From Podospora pseudocomata (Eukaryota > Ascomycota > Sordariomycetes > Sordariales > Podosporaceae), in contig NC_085890.1 in the NCBI RefSeq assembly GCF_035222375.1, forward strand, positions 372,001 through 436,000: a DNA stretch of 64,000 nt, given 5' to 3'. The notes below the pieces were generated by a model that made no database searches, was not told where the DNA came from, and saw only the letters and a program-made list of their open reading frames with translations. This document shows, piece by piece, positions 23,634 to 32,285 of the stretch. A program made the position numbers and the translations under genes. Numbering within the stretch: position 1 is the first letter of the stretch; the number at the start of each line of letters is the position of its first letter.

Positions 23634-24994
23634 TCAACAGACATGCTCCACCTCCTGCTTCTTCCCATCACCATCCCCCAGCTCCGTTTTCAGCACCCGC
23701 CCAAACTGCTCCATTAACACCTCGAAGCAGATCTTGGTGATGGCAGGGTCATATCTTCCCTTGCTGAGCTCATCCCGGATAAACGCGTGCTGCGCCCAGG
23801 CGAACTCATGGAAGCTAAAGACTACCCCGGCCTCGCGAAGCTTTTGGCGAATGAGATCACGACCGGCATCGGGAACGTGGGTGTCTTTGATGCCAAAGAT
23901 CATGGAGACCTCACCGGTAATACGGGAGAGGAGGTCGAGTGTGTGGTTGGAGTCCGGAGGGGCAGTGGAGGAGGTATTGGCGCCGGAGTTGGGGCCTAAG
24001 GTACGGGCGTGGACATCGGTGGCGAAGTAGCATACTGTGGAAGAGATCTTGGGTTGAAGCTGGAGGCGGAAGAGGGTTGTGTTAGAAGACAGTAGTTGAG
24101 GGGGTGGTGAGGGGCGGTATCGTACAGCTGCCCGGAGAGCCAGATGCCCTCCCAAGCACATGCCTGTTGCGCCTAGACGGCCAGTGCATGTTGGGAGTGA
24201 CAAGAGGTAGGAGACAGTCTGGGTGACGTCTTCATCGTAGGATTCAAGGGTCTGTTTGATACATTACTGGTGAGCGTCATTATTTCAAGACTTTGATGGT
24301 GGTGCTGGCTACACCCAAAGCCCCAGCCAGTTGGGCTCCAATACGACATGGACACCCTGTCAACCCGCGCACCCTGAAGCTACTCCAATGAATGACACCA
24401 TCAGAGCTTCAGCTGGGAGCTTTGGCCTCCCAGCAGAGGCTTGAGCTTTAGTCGAAGCTATGACAGGGAGTATCCATGCAGAAGAGCAAATCACCGACCT
24501 TTGTGATCTTCCACTCGTTCCCTTGATCCGTTCCGGGGACGTCATAGGCAAGAGGCTCAGGGCCAGTAAAGTCGTGGTAGCTGCTGGGAGCAGCAATGAT
24601 GTAGCCCTGGCCAGCGATTTGTCTGGCGAAGCGAACAACAGGGCCGGTGACTGTGACGACGTCAACTTCGTTGGGCTTCTTTATGGAGAGCATGAGGGAT
24701 GGTGTTACTGACCCTGATAGATCTCACTGAAGAGAACAACTCCTGGGAAGCGACTACACGTTGATAACTTGGTAAGACCATGATACAAGAGACCCCCTAT
24801 TGCGAGGGCGAGGTAAAGGTGGGTTCGGGCTCACGCATTTGGGTATCCAGGAATGGTAGGATGAAATAGAAATATTCCTTCCACCTCAATTAGTTAACTG
24901 CTATAATATTAGCTGTAAGAGCTCACCAACTCATCGATGTTGTCTTGCCATTGGCAGTTGTTTGCACGTCGGCATGGCTCTCTTTGATCAACAT
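23634..24994 (-). CDS. Dienelactone hydrolase family protein
   Basis: Five exons (24931-24994, 24835-24877, 24713-24753, 24499-24650, 23634-24251) encode 305 aa. The family comprises cytosolic alpha/beta hydrolases with a Cys-Asp-His triad; the natural substrate of the fungal members is uncertain. The nucleophile elbow GATGMCLGGH, the Asp in 'GIKDTHVPDAGRD' and the His in 'WAQHAFIRDELSKGRYDP' are all intact. The joined N terminus reads 'MLIKESHADV', then 'FHPTIPGYPNA', then 'RFPGVVLFSEIYQ', as in homologues. That only works with the donor GTTGGT at 24930 and an AAG acceptor before 24877. Without the second intron the frame meets a TGA, so the small exons matter. Intron 4 (24252-24498, 247 bp) is several times longer than its neighbours. 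Confidence 0.88.
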
Positions 24995-25447
24995 GTTGAC
25001 GTTGTTGAAGGGTCGGTAACTTAGGATTCAGAAGCAGCTCTACGTTCTGCACAGTAGCAAGTTCGATTTTAGAAGAGATCTTCTTTTTGTTGACAAGGTG
25101 GTGGTTTGAAACCGTCAAAGCTCTCTCACGCTCAGTCTGAACCTCAAAGCTCCCCCGCCAGTTTGATTACTGCTGTAGTGAGGGGCAGAGGGGTAGCTCC
25201 TTATCAGCTTATCGGACCATGACATAATCATCTCGAAAATGAGAAAAAGGTATCGACATCAGCCAACTGTCAGACTGAAAAGGTAGACAGTTAGTCATAC
25301 GGCAATTGTTAGACGAGGCAGATACCCGGCCTGTTGGCAATTGTGTATTCAACGCCGCATTAGGCGCCAGGGCAGAATGGAGAAGTGGGAGAAAAAGGGG
25401 TGGCAAGTTAATGGGGTGGATTGCATGACTGTTAGCAGGAAACCTCA

Positions 25448-25570
25448 AAGTAGGCGGGGACGGTGACGACGGCATGTTGACGGTGCCACCGAGGTAGGCC
25501 TCAGCGGTCTCACGCATCTTGGTGAGGACCATGGAGAAGATCTCCTCAGGGGTGAAGACCTTGGTCTCGC
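25448..25570 (-). pseudogene. Inverted hsp70 exon fragment
   Basis: This 123-bp segment, read on the minus strand, matches hsp70 exon 2 positions 27689-27812 almost exactly. I count one substitution (C to T on the coding strand) and one single-base deletion, about 98% identity. The flanks do not match. It covers the part encoding '[10 protein letters not shown]' to 'VVTVPAYF' of the ATPase domain and begins and ends inside the exon, so it is a short segmental copy and not a retrocopy of a whole transcript. It lies about 1.6 kb upstream of the hsp70 start in opposite orientation. Confidence 0.93.
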
Positions 25571-26468
25571 TTGTTGAATGCTCAGTGACAAGCAAGTCTT
25601 TTCTGACCTTCAATGCCCCTCTTCTCTGGGAGACGAATTCCTCCTATATTTTCAATGGGCAAAGAAGAGTGATGGTCTCCAGTGAGGTATCGTACTAACA
25701 GTCGTTCCAAATCTGATGTGTCTGGCTCATGGGTCTTATTACTATCTGACCGCCATCCATTCTGCCCAACTGACGAACGGAATTTCCCCTTCAGAATAGC
25801 TGCTATCATTTCTATCGAGCCGTGTATCAAGCTGACTTGAAGCTGGAATGCAAAGGGAGATAGCTCCATCTCGTCATTGTGAGTCCACTGGGACGGACAG
25901 ATGACGGAAGAGAGAACCGAGCTTCATCTGACAGTCAGTGGTCTGATATTCCGATGCCATTGTCCCGCTGGCCTTATAAAGCCCCAATGTCGGTACAGAT
26001 GGTGATAACAAAAAGGAAAAGGTTTGTGTCGTCGAAGCTACAAGAAAGCAGGTGGTCTCTGCCGTTGCCTTCGTGATATTCTGATGGAGTTTCGTTGCTG
26101 ATATTTTTTGGTGGTTGCATGTTTTGCCTCGTCAGCTTGGACATCCCACTTAGAGGTTCGAGATGTGTGTACCTTATGTACTGTACCTTGCTTGAGAGCT
26201 TGGCAGTGCCCAAGATCGGGAACACCTTGAGAGTAGTATTGTGCATCTGTCTGTTATGACTGGCGGTCAGCAACATGGCCGAATGGAATGATGCAAAGCA
26301 TCGCGATCGCACTGAGACTGTTGCTATGTATGTTGGGCATTTCTCAGTCCAACCATGCGGCAGGTGTAAAGGTGACTGCGGTTCTATGGCCTGTGGTGAT
26401 GCATTAATGGTATGAGCAGTCTATTAGGAAAAACAGCTTCCATCGACCTCGGGACAATTCAAGCAGTT

Positions 26469-26486
26469 TTCTGGAACCTCTCAGAG
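26469..26486 (+). promoter_or_regulatory. Heat-shock-element-like array upstream of hsp70
   Basis: TTC, GAA, TCT and GAG triplets occur at exact 5-bp spacing (26469, 26474, 26479, 26484). This matches alternating nTTCn/nGAAn units bound by Hsf1, with two perfect and two one-mismatch units. It lies about 700 bp from the hsp70 ATG, which is far for an HSE, so its function is inferred. Confidence 0.4.
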
Positions 26487-27187
26487 AATGTTGATCACAC
26501 AGCAGAGTTTGACATGAGGCGAAATCTAGTGCTTGGCATGTAGCTGTGGCATTGGTGTGTTGGATGCGTCAGTTCCCCATTACGCAAAACCTCAGCTTGA
26601 GGGTGTACAGACGGTCAAAGCCCACTGTTTGTTCATCCATGGAGCTACTCCGCAGTTTCTTTCCTGGAGAAGACAGTTCCAGGTGTGTCTATGGGGTAAA
26701 CAGCCAGGGGCCGGCATGTGGCATGGAAAAGCAGCGAAGAAAGAGATCTGGGAATAGCCAAACCTCCCGTCGGGCAGGCAGCCGATGGAACTGAGCATCG
26801 AGCACGGCGAGGCTGGGTTTGGCACTCAACGGGCTCTCAAAGGAGGCGCTGGGTTGTTCCATGAAGCGTGTGGGCGTTTCTAGTCCAATCGATTGAGCTC
26901 CTTTCGTGCAGCTCCTGGAACCCCACTTGGGCCTTCTGGCGATTTCCACAGGGTTCCGTGAGCTTCGTCTGCAAAGTGACGCGGGGCTTTTAAACCTGCC
27001 TTTTGTGCCCCTCCTCCTCCTGCTCTTTCCCATTCTTCATCACACAAACTCAAAAAACTCTACTTCTCTTCCTACGCTGTTTTTCTTCCCACCAGATTTC
27101 GGGAATACTACGACGAATCTACTACTCCTCAATACCCCACACCCATACCAAAACCCGTTGTAGAAAGCAAATCACACAGCAGTCAAG

Positions 27188-27786
27188 ATGGCTCCCGCTG
27201 TCGGTATCGACTTGGGTACGACGTACTCTTGCGTCGGTGTCTTCCGTGAGGATCGGTAGGTTCTTGCCCTCCCTTCATCGACATCGTCGAGTCGCTGTTT
27301 GCAGTCGCTCTGTTCGGTCGTGGCCAGGCTGAGAGGGGTGTTCTTCGACTTCCCTGCCAGCCTCGCCGTCGATCGATTGGACGGTTGCACGGCATCAGCC
27401 TTGTTAGTCCCGACAGCCTGCTAACCACCCCTCACAGGTGCGAAATCATTGCCAACGACCAGGGTAACAGAACCACTCCCTCTTTCGTTGCCTTTACCGA
27501 TACCGAGCGTCTTATTGGAGATGCCGCCAAGAACCAGGTCGCCATGAACCCCATCAACACAGTCTTCGACGCCAAGCGTCTCATTGGTCGCAAGTTCACC
27601 GACGCTGAGGTCCAGGCCGACATGAAGCACTTCCCCTTCAAGATCATTGAGCGTGGCGGCAAGCCCGTCATCCAGGTCGAGTTCAAGGGCGAGACCAAGG
27701 TCTTCACCCCTGAGGAGATCTCCTCCATGGTCCTCACCAAGATGCGTGAGACCGCTGAGGCCTACCTCGGTGGCACCGTCAACAAT

Positions 27787-27849
<63 letters not shown>

Positions 27850-29432
27850 CTCATTGCTGGCCTCAACGTCCTTCGTATCATCAACGAGCCCACTGCCGCT
27901 GCCATTGCCTATGGTCTTGACAAGAAGATTGAGGGCGAGCGCAACGTCCTCATCTTCGACTTGGGCGGTGGTACCTTCGATGTCTCTCTCCTCACCATTG
28001 AGGAGGGTATCTTTGAGGTCAAGTCCACTGCTGGTGACACCCATTTGGGAGGTAAGTCGCATCCTCTTGAGTCAACAACATGCATATACTAACTAAGAAT
28101 TAGGTGAGGACTTCGACAACAGACTTGTAAATCATTTCTGCTCTGAGTTCAAGCGCAAGCACAAGAAGTACGTGAAGCCCGTTTTTGATTTGGTGATGTT
28201 TTCATTTTGCTGACTTTTTCTTTTTAAGGGATCTTTCCGGCAACCCCCGTGCCCTGCGCCGTCTCCGCACGGCCTGCGAGCGTGCCAAGCGTACCCTCTC
28301 CTCCAGCGCACAGACCTCCATTGAGATCGACTCTCTCTACGAGGGTATCGATTTCTACACCTCCATCACCCGTGCCCGCTTCGAGGAGTTGTGCCAGGAT
28401 CTTTTCCGCTCTACCCTCCAGCCCGTCGACCGCGTCCTTACCGATGCCAAGATCGACAAGTCCCAGGTCCACGAGATCGTCCTCGTCGGTGGCTCCACCC
28501 GTATTCCCCGCATCCAGAAGCTTATCACCGACTACTTCAATGGCAAAGAGCCCAACAAGTCCATCAACCCCGATGAGGCTGTTGCCTATGGTGCCGCCGT
28601 CCAGGCCGCCATTCTCTCCGGTGACACTTCCTCCAAGTCCACCAACGAGATCTTGCTTCTCGATGTTGCCCCTCTGTCCCTCGGTATCGAGACCGCTGGT
28701 GGTATGATGACCAAGCTCATTCCCCGCAACACCACCATTCCCACCAAGAAGTCTGAGGTCTTCTCTACCTTCTCCGACAACCAGCCTGGTGTGCTTATCC
28801 AGGTCTACGAGGGTGAGCGCCAGCGCACCAAGGACAACAACTTGCTCGGCAAGTTCGAGCTTACTGGAATTCCCCCCGCTCCCCGTGGTATTCCCCAGAT
28901 TGAGGTTACCTTCGATCTTGATGCCAACGGAATCATGAACGTCTCTGCCCTTGAGAAGGGCACTGGCAAGACCAACCAGATTGTCATCACCAACGACAAG
29001 GGTCGTCTCTCCAAGGAGGACATTGAGCGCATGCTTGCTGAGGCCGAGAAGTTCAAGGAGGAGGATGAGGCTGAGGGCGCCCGTGTTGCTGCCAAGAACG
29101 GCCTTGAGTCGTATGCCTACTCCCTGCGCAACACTCTGTCCGACCCCAAGGTCGATGAGAAGCTTGACGCCTCCGACAAGGAGACTCTCAAGACCGAGAT
29201 TGACAAGATCGTCGCTTGGCTCGATGAGTCTCAGCAGGCTACCAAGGAGGAGTACGAGGATCGCCAGAAGGAGTTGGAGGGTGTTGCCAACCCCATCATG
29301 ATGAAGTTCTACGGTGCTGGCGGTGCTCCCCCTGGTGGCATGCCCGGCGGTGCTCCTGGCGGTTTCCCCGGTGGTGCCGGTGGCCCTGGTGCCACCCACG
29401 ATGACGGCCCCACCGTCGAGGAGGTCGACTAA
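27188..29432 (+). CDS. hsp70: Cytosolic Hsp70 chaperone (SSA type)
   Basis: Exons 27188-27255, 27438-28051, 28104-28167 and 28229-29432 encode 649 aa. This is the ATP-driven chaperone for nascent and stress-denatured proteins in cytosol and nucleus. The phosphate loop '[12 protein letters not shown]' near residue 6, '[10 protein letters not shown]' near 200 and '[15 protein letters not shown]' near 335 mark the ATPase domain. The substrate-binding domain follows, then a Gly/Pro/Met/Ala-rich linker and the terminal EEVD, which binds TPR co-chaperones and rules out the mitochondrial and ER paralogues. The first intron (182 bp) is long, and the two others are 52 and 61 bp. Codon use is strongly biased to C-ending codons, as in highly expressed fungal genes. 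Bias on this strand also creates a 391-codon antisense frame that is not a gene. Confidence 0.97.
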
Positions 29433-30192
29433 ATCAGTTGATCACTTCATGGAAGGATTTCGGAGTTTCTGCTTTTTTCTCATGCGCTAGATTGGAGCCG
29501 CGTCACTGGGATGTGGTCTGGTTCGGGTTAACACCTAGATCTGGTTTGCTTTTCCATCATGATCATGATAAACGGGGGAAAAGTTTTAGGAGGCTGCATG
29601 GCTTGTATTTTAATGATTCCCACATTTCCTTGTAATGAACAAAGGAATATTTCGTTGTTATGTCTTAGTTCCCCATTGTGAATGCTTTGTGATATGTCTT
29701 GCAATTCAGTGCCATCAAGGCAAGCCCAACGAGCATTTACCGGTGATATGAGGGCTTCGAACATCCTTCATATGCCTCGAGATGTTTTGAGGTGTAAAAC
29801 CAAAGTAAACAGGCCTGTTGAGATAGTTGAGAAGCCTCTTATGTTAATTCAAAGGCCTGCCACCATGGTTAGGGGGCTTGCTGTCTAAATGCGCCTTTCT
29901 ACAACCTCAAATGGCATACGATATATATTTTTTCGACAATTAAAGATAGTGCGCAGGCCTCTAATGTATTTTCAGAGACATGTAGACTATCATTAAAGGC
30001 CATCAAGATATTTTAAAGGGTATATAAGACACATTTCAAGGTATGTAGACTATCTTTTCAGGTATCCGGATTTTCTTTTAAGACCTGTGTATAATACTTC
30101 AAGGCATCTTGACTATCTTCAAAGGCTTTCATCTTACATTTAAAGGTATCTACACTATCATTTAAGGTATTTAGACTATCTTCAAAGGCGTA
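29433..30192. other. hsp70 3' flank and left part of 21-bp array
   Basis: The first ~250 bp look like the hsp70 3' UTR. From about 29745 the sequence grades into degenerate repeats, which are clear from about 29960. There is no gene. Confidence 0.5.
29800..30190 (+). repeat. 21-bp degenerate repeat cluster C, left half
   Basis: Repeated units of about 21 bp have the shape AAGGTAT or AAGGCAT, then ..GACTATC.., then TTTA or TTCA. They are most regular at 30100-30190. The array is interrupted by the transposon at 30193 and resumes at 32051; the TA target splits a unit whose other half is found on the far side. Confidence 0.6.
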
Positions 30193-30239
30193 ACGTGATC
30201 CACCATCGAGCGGGACACCCCATCGACCGGGACACTTTT
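30193..30239 (+). repeat. Left terminal inverted repeat
   Basis: This is identical over 47 bp to the reverse complement of 32004-32050. It starts ACGTGATCCA and is flanked outside by TA at 30191-30192. Confidence 0.95.
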
Positions 30240-30299
30240 CCAGACCACAACCACAACAAACTCTAAAATCCCATAAAACACTAATCAAATCAATTGCAG

Positions 30300-31953
30300 C
30301 TACTCAGCATCACTTGAAGCATCTGTTTCCCCAGCCTCTGGGCATGTCCTTGCATTGTGGCCAGTCTTGCGGCAGATGCCACAGTGCCGCGAACCCATCC
30401 GACGCCTCTTTGACGACCCTTCATTTCCGCTTTCGACGCGTCCTTCCGCTTCAACTACGCCCTTCTCTGCCATTATATCCCTAGCCTGGCTTCCATTAAT
30501 GGCCCCTCCATCTTGGAGACGCGTCCGTTTGGCCCTCCGGCGCTTGGAAAGTGCTTCGTTGGCCTCCTGAAGTGTCCGTACCTCGGCTTGTAAAAGGGTC
30601 ACCTGATGGGAAAATACCTGCATTCCTTTCGAAAGCTGATCAACAGCAGCTAAAATCGGAGTCGGAGAGCTCGACTGATGTCTTGCAATCCGAACTTTAA
30701 TAAGGGTAGACTGCGAGAGGGCTTCGTTGGTAGTCTTGGGCGTCTTAAAGAACCAAGGTGTTGGTGGCCCATCAGGGGTCCCAGGGGGGGTTGGTGTCCG
30801 CAACTTGACATCTAGCTTCGAAAGGACGGCCTGCGGGTCGTAGGGGATAAGTCCAGACCCCGAAAACCCCCGAGAACGTTTTCTTGGGTGAAAGTCCGGC
30901 TGAAGGCGGCTTTGAACGCAAGGAAGAACTCGGGCTTCGTGATATGCGTGATCCGGGCTTTGATGAAGTGCTCGATTTCAGCACCGTACATCTTCTTTAG
31001 GACGCTATAACAACCCACATCGAGAGGCTGGGTAAGATGCGAGGAATGGGAAGGCAGACAAATGGTGACAATGTTATTCTCCTTGCAATAGTCCTCGAAT
31101 TCGGCGTTAACATGGCTCTCATGGCCGTCGAGCACCAGCATCCGATATACACCCCTCCGACGGTGTTTAGTGTGCTCATCAAAATGCTGCAGCCATTCCA
31201 GAGCAGTCTTATTATCTGTCCATCCGTTGGTTGTTGTTGCGACGGCCCAGTCGTCAGGTATCTGATGTTCGGAGTACCAGCTGGCGAGGTGGAAACGGCC
31301 CTTCACCACCAAGAAAGGCGGCACCACATACCCGTCGCCAGCAATAGTGCAAATCGCTGTCGCCCATTCTCGATTGCCCGGCTGAATAGCCTTTGGTTTG
31401 CCGACCCGATCGGGCGCGTGACCACCATCCCTGGCCGTATCATGCCCATCATAAAGCCCGTCTCGTCGAAGTTGTAGAAGTCGCAGTCGAGGATGCCGTA
31501 TTTCGCACGCATGTTGGCAACCAGTCGGAACCATGGCTCGATAATTGCAGGATCTTCACAGAGGCCTCTTTGATAGTCATAGACGCGATTAAAACGCGTC
31601 TTTAACTCTGGACGTCGGGTAACGAAGCGGTCTGGCCAGTTCTTTCCGACCTGTCGCGCACCGCGTTTCCGAAGCAGGAGATTGGCCATATCACCCACGT
31701 CGACAATCCGGGGCGAAAACCCTCGCGAATCTCGGTCGAGTACATATTGAACAATCACCTCCTCTTCTATCGTAGTCAAATTCGAACGTGCGTTGTAACT
31801 GTCGAACTTCGCAACTCGGCCCTTCATTCTCGCAGCAATTGTGGACTTGGGCACGTTGTATATTTCTGCGGCGCGTCGGATGCTCAAGCGCGGTGTTGAT
31901 CGAATCGCATTGATCACTAAAAGGACTCGATTTTCTGGCAAGCTGTCGGACAT
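30300..31953 (-). pseudogene. Pogo-family DDE transposase, two frameshifts
   Basis: Read from ATG 31953, three frames in succession give one transposase of about 551 aa. The first frame holds a helix-turn-helix/CENP-B-like N terminus ('LSIRRAAEIYNVPKSTIAAR') and the first catalytic Asp in 'FYNFDETGFM'. The second holds 'QPGNREW', 'LDGHESH' (second Asp) and 'SHLTQPLDVGCYSVLKKMYG' (third Asp). The third holds a basic region and a terminal zinc knuckle CGICRKTGHNARTC. The frame changes near 31430 and near 30865, both in short C or G runs, and each looks like a one-base loss; total length mod 3 fits two losses. No other breaks were seen. Confidence 0.88.
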
Positions 31954-32003
31954 TGTTGTGATAGAGAAAACGCGAATTGAAGTTGGGTGGTTATAGTGGG
32001 AGA

Positions 32004-32050
32004 AAAAGTGTCCCGGTCGATGGGGTGTCCCGCTCGATGGTGGATCACGT
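32004..32050 (-). repeat. Right terminal inverted repeat
   Basis: This is the mirror of 30193-30239, perfect over 47 bp, flanked outside by TA at 32051-32052. Confidence 0.95.
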
Positions 32051-32285
32051 TATAAACTATCTGTTAAGGCCTTTGGATGATGGTTTCGGGCCTTTGGATG
32101 ATGGTTTCAGGCCTTTGGATTATGCTTGAACGTGTTTAGATACTCTTTTGAGGCCTTTGAATGATACTCTCGAGGCCTTCAGATTTCTTTCCATGCTTTT
32201 GGATTATATATAAAGGTATATAGACCATCTTATACAGCCTTAGCTTCATGCTATAAGGCCTTTTGGTGTTACCTTAACTCCTAGA
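32051..32285 (+). repeat. 21-bp degenerate repeat cluster C, right half
   Basis: The array continues immediately after the transposon. The two best units are the near-identical AGGCCTTTGGATGATGG copies near 32067 and 32088. Degenerate units follow to about 32285. Confidence 0.65.

Larger units (their letters stand above)
24995..27187. other. Region between dienelactone hydrolase gene and hsp70
   Basis: This 2.2-kb stretch holds the divergent promoters of the two genes and the inverted hsp70 fragment at 25448-25570. A 95-codon minus-strand frame at 25582-25869 contains a short amphipathic stretch but no family I recognise. The last 200 bp before hsp70 are CT-rich leader. Confidence 0.45.
30193..32050 (-). 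mobile_element. Pogo/Fot1-Pot2-type DNA transposon
   Basis: This 1,858-bp element is bounded by perfect 47-bp terminal inverted repeats (30193-30239 and 32004-32050) and a duplicated TA at each side, the target of the Tc1-mariner superfamily. Each terminal repeat contains two 16-bp direct subrepeats (CCATCGAGCGGGACAC and CCATCGACCGGGACAC) one base apart. The length and the subrepeat layout recall Pot2 of Magnaporthe. It carries one transposase gene on the minus strand, now frameshifted. It is inserted into the 21-bp repeat array. Confidence 0.93.

Noticed and set aside
24780-24835. In-frame TGA and a hydrophobic 'YLALAIGGLLYHGL' reading in the dienelactone hydrolase gene
   Set aside because: The stretch is inside an 81-bp intron. 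Splicing from GTGAGC at 24834 to TAG before 24753 restores 'GYPNARFPGVV', as in homologues, so the gene is not a pseudogene.
28224-29399. 391-codon open frame antisense to hsp70
   Set aside because: It is a by-product of the strong codon bias of hsp70. Its Leu/Gly/Val-rich translation has no domain and it sits exactly over exon 4.
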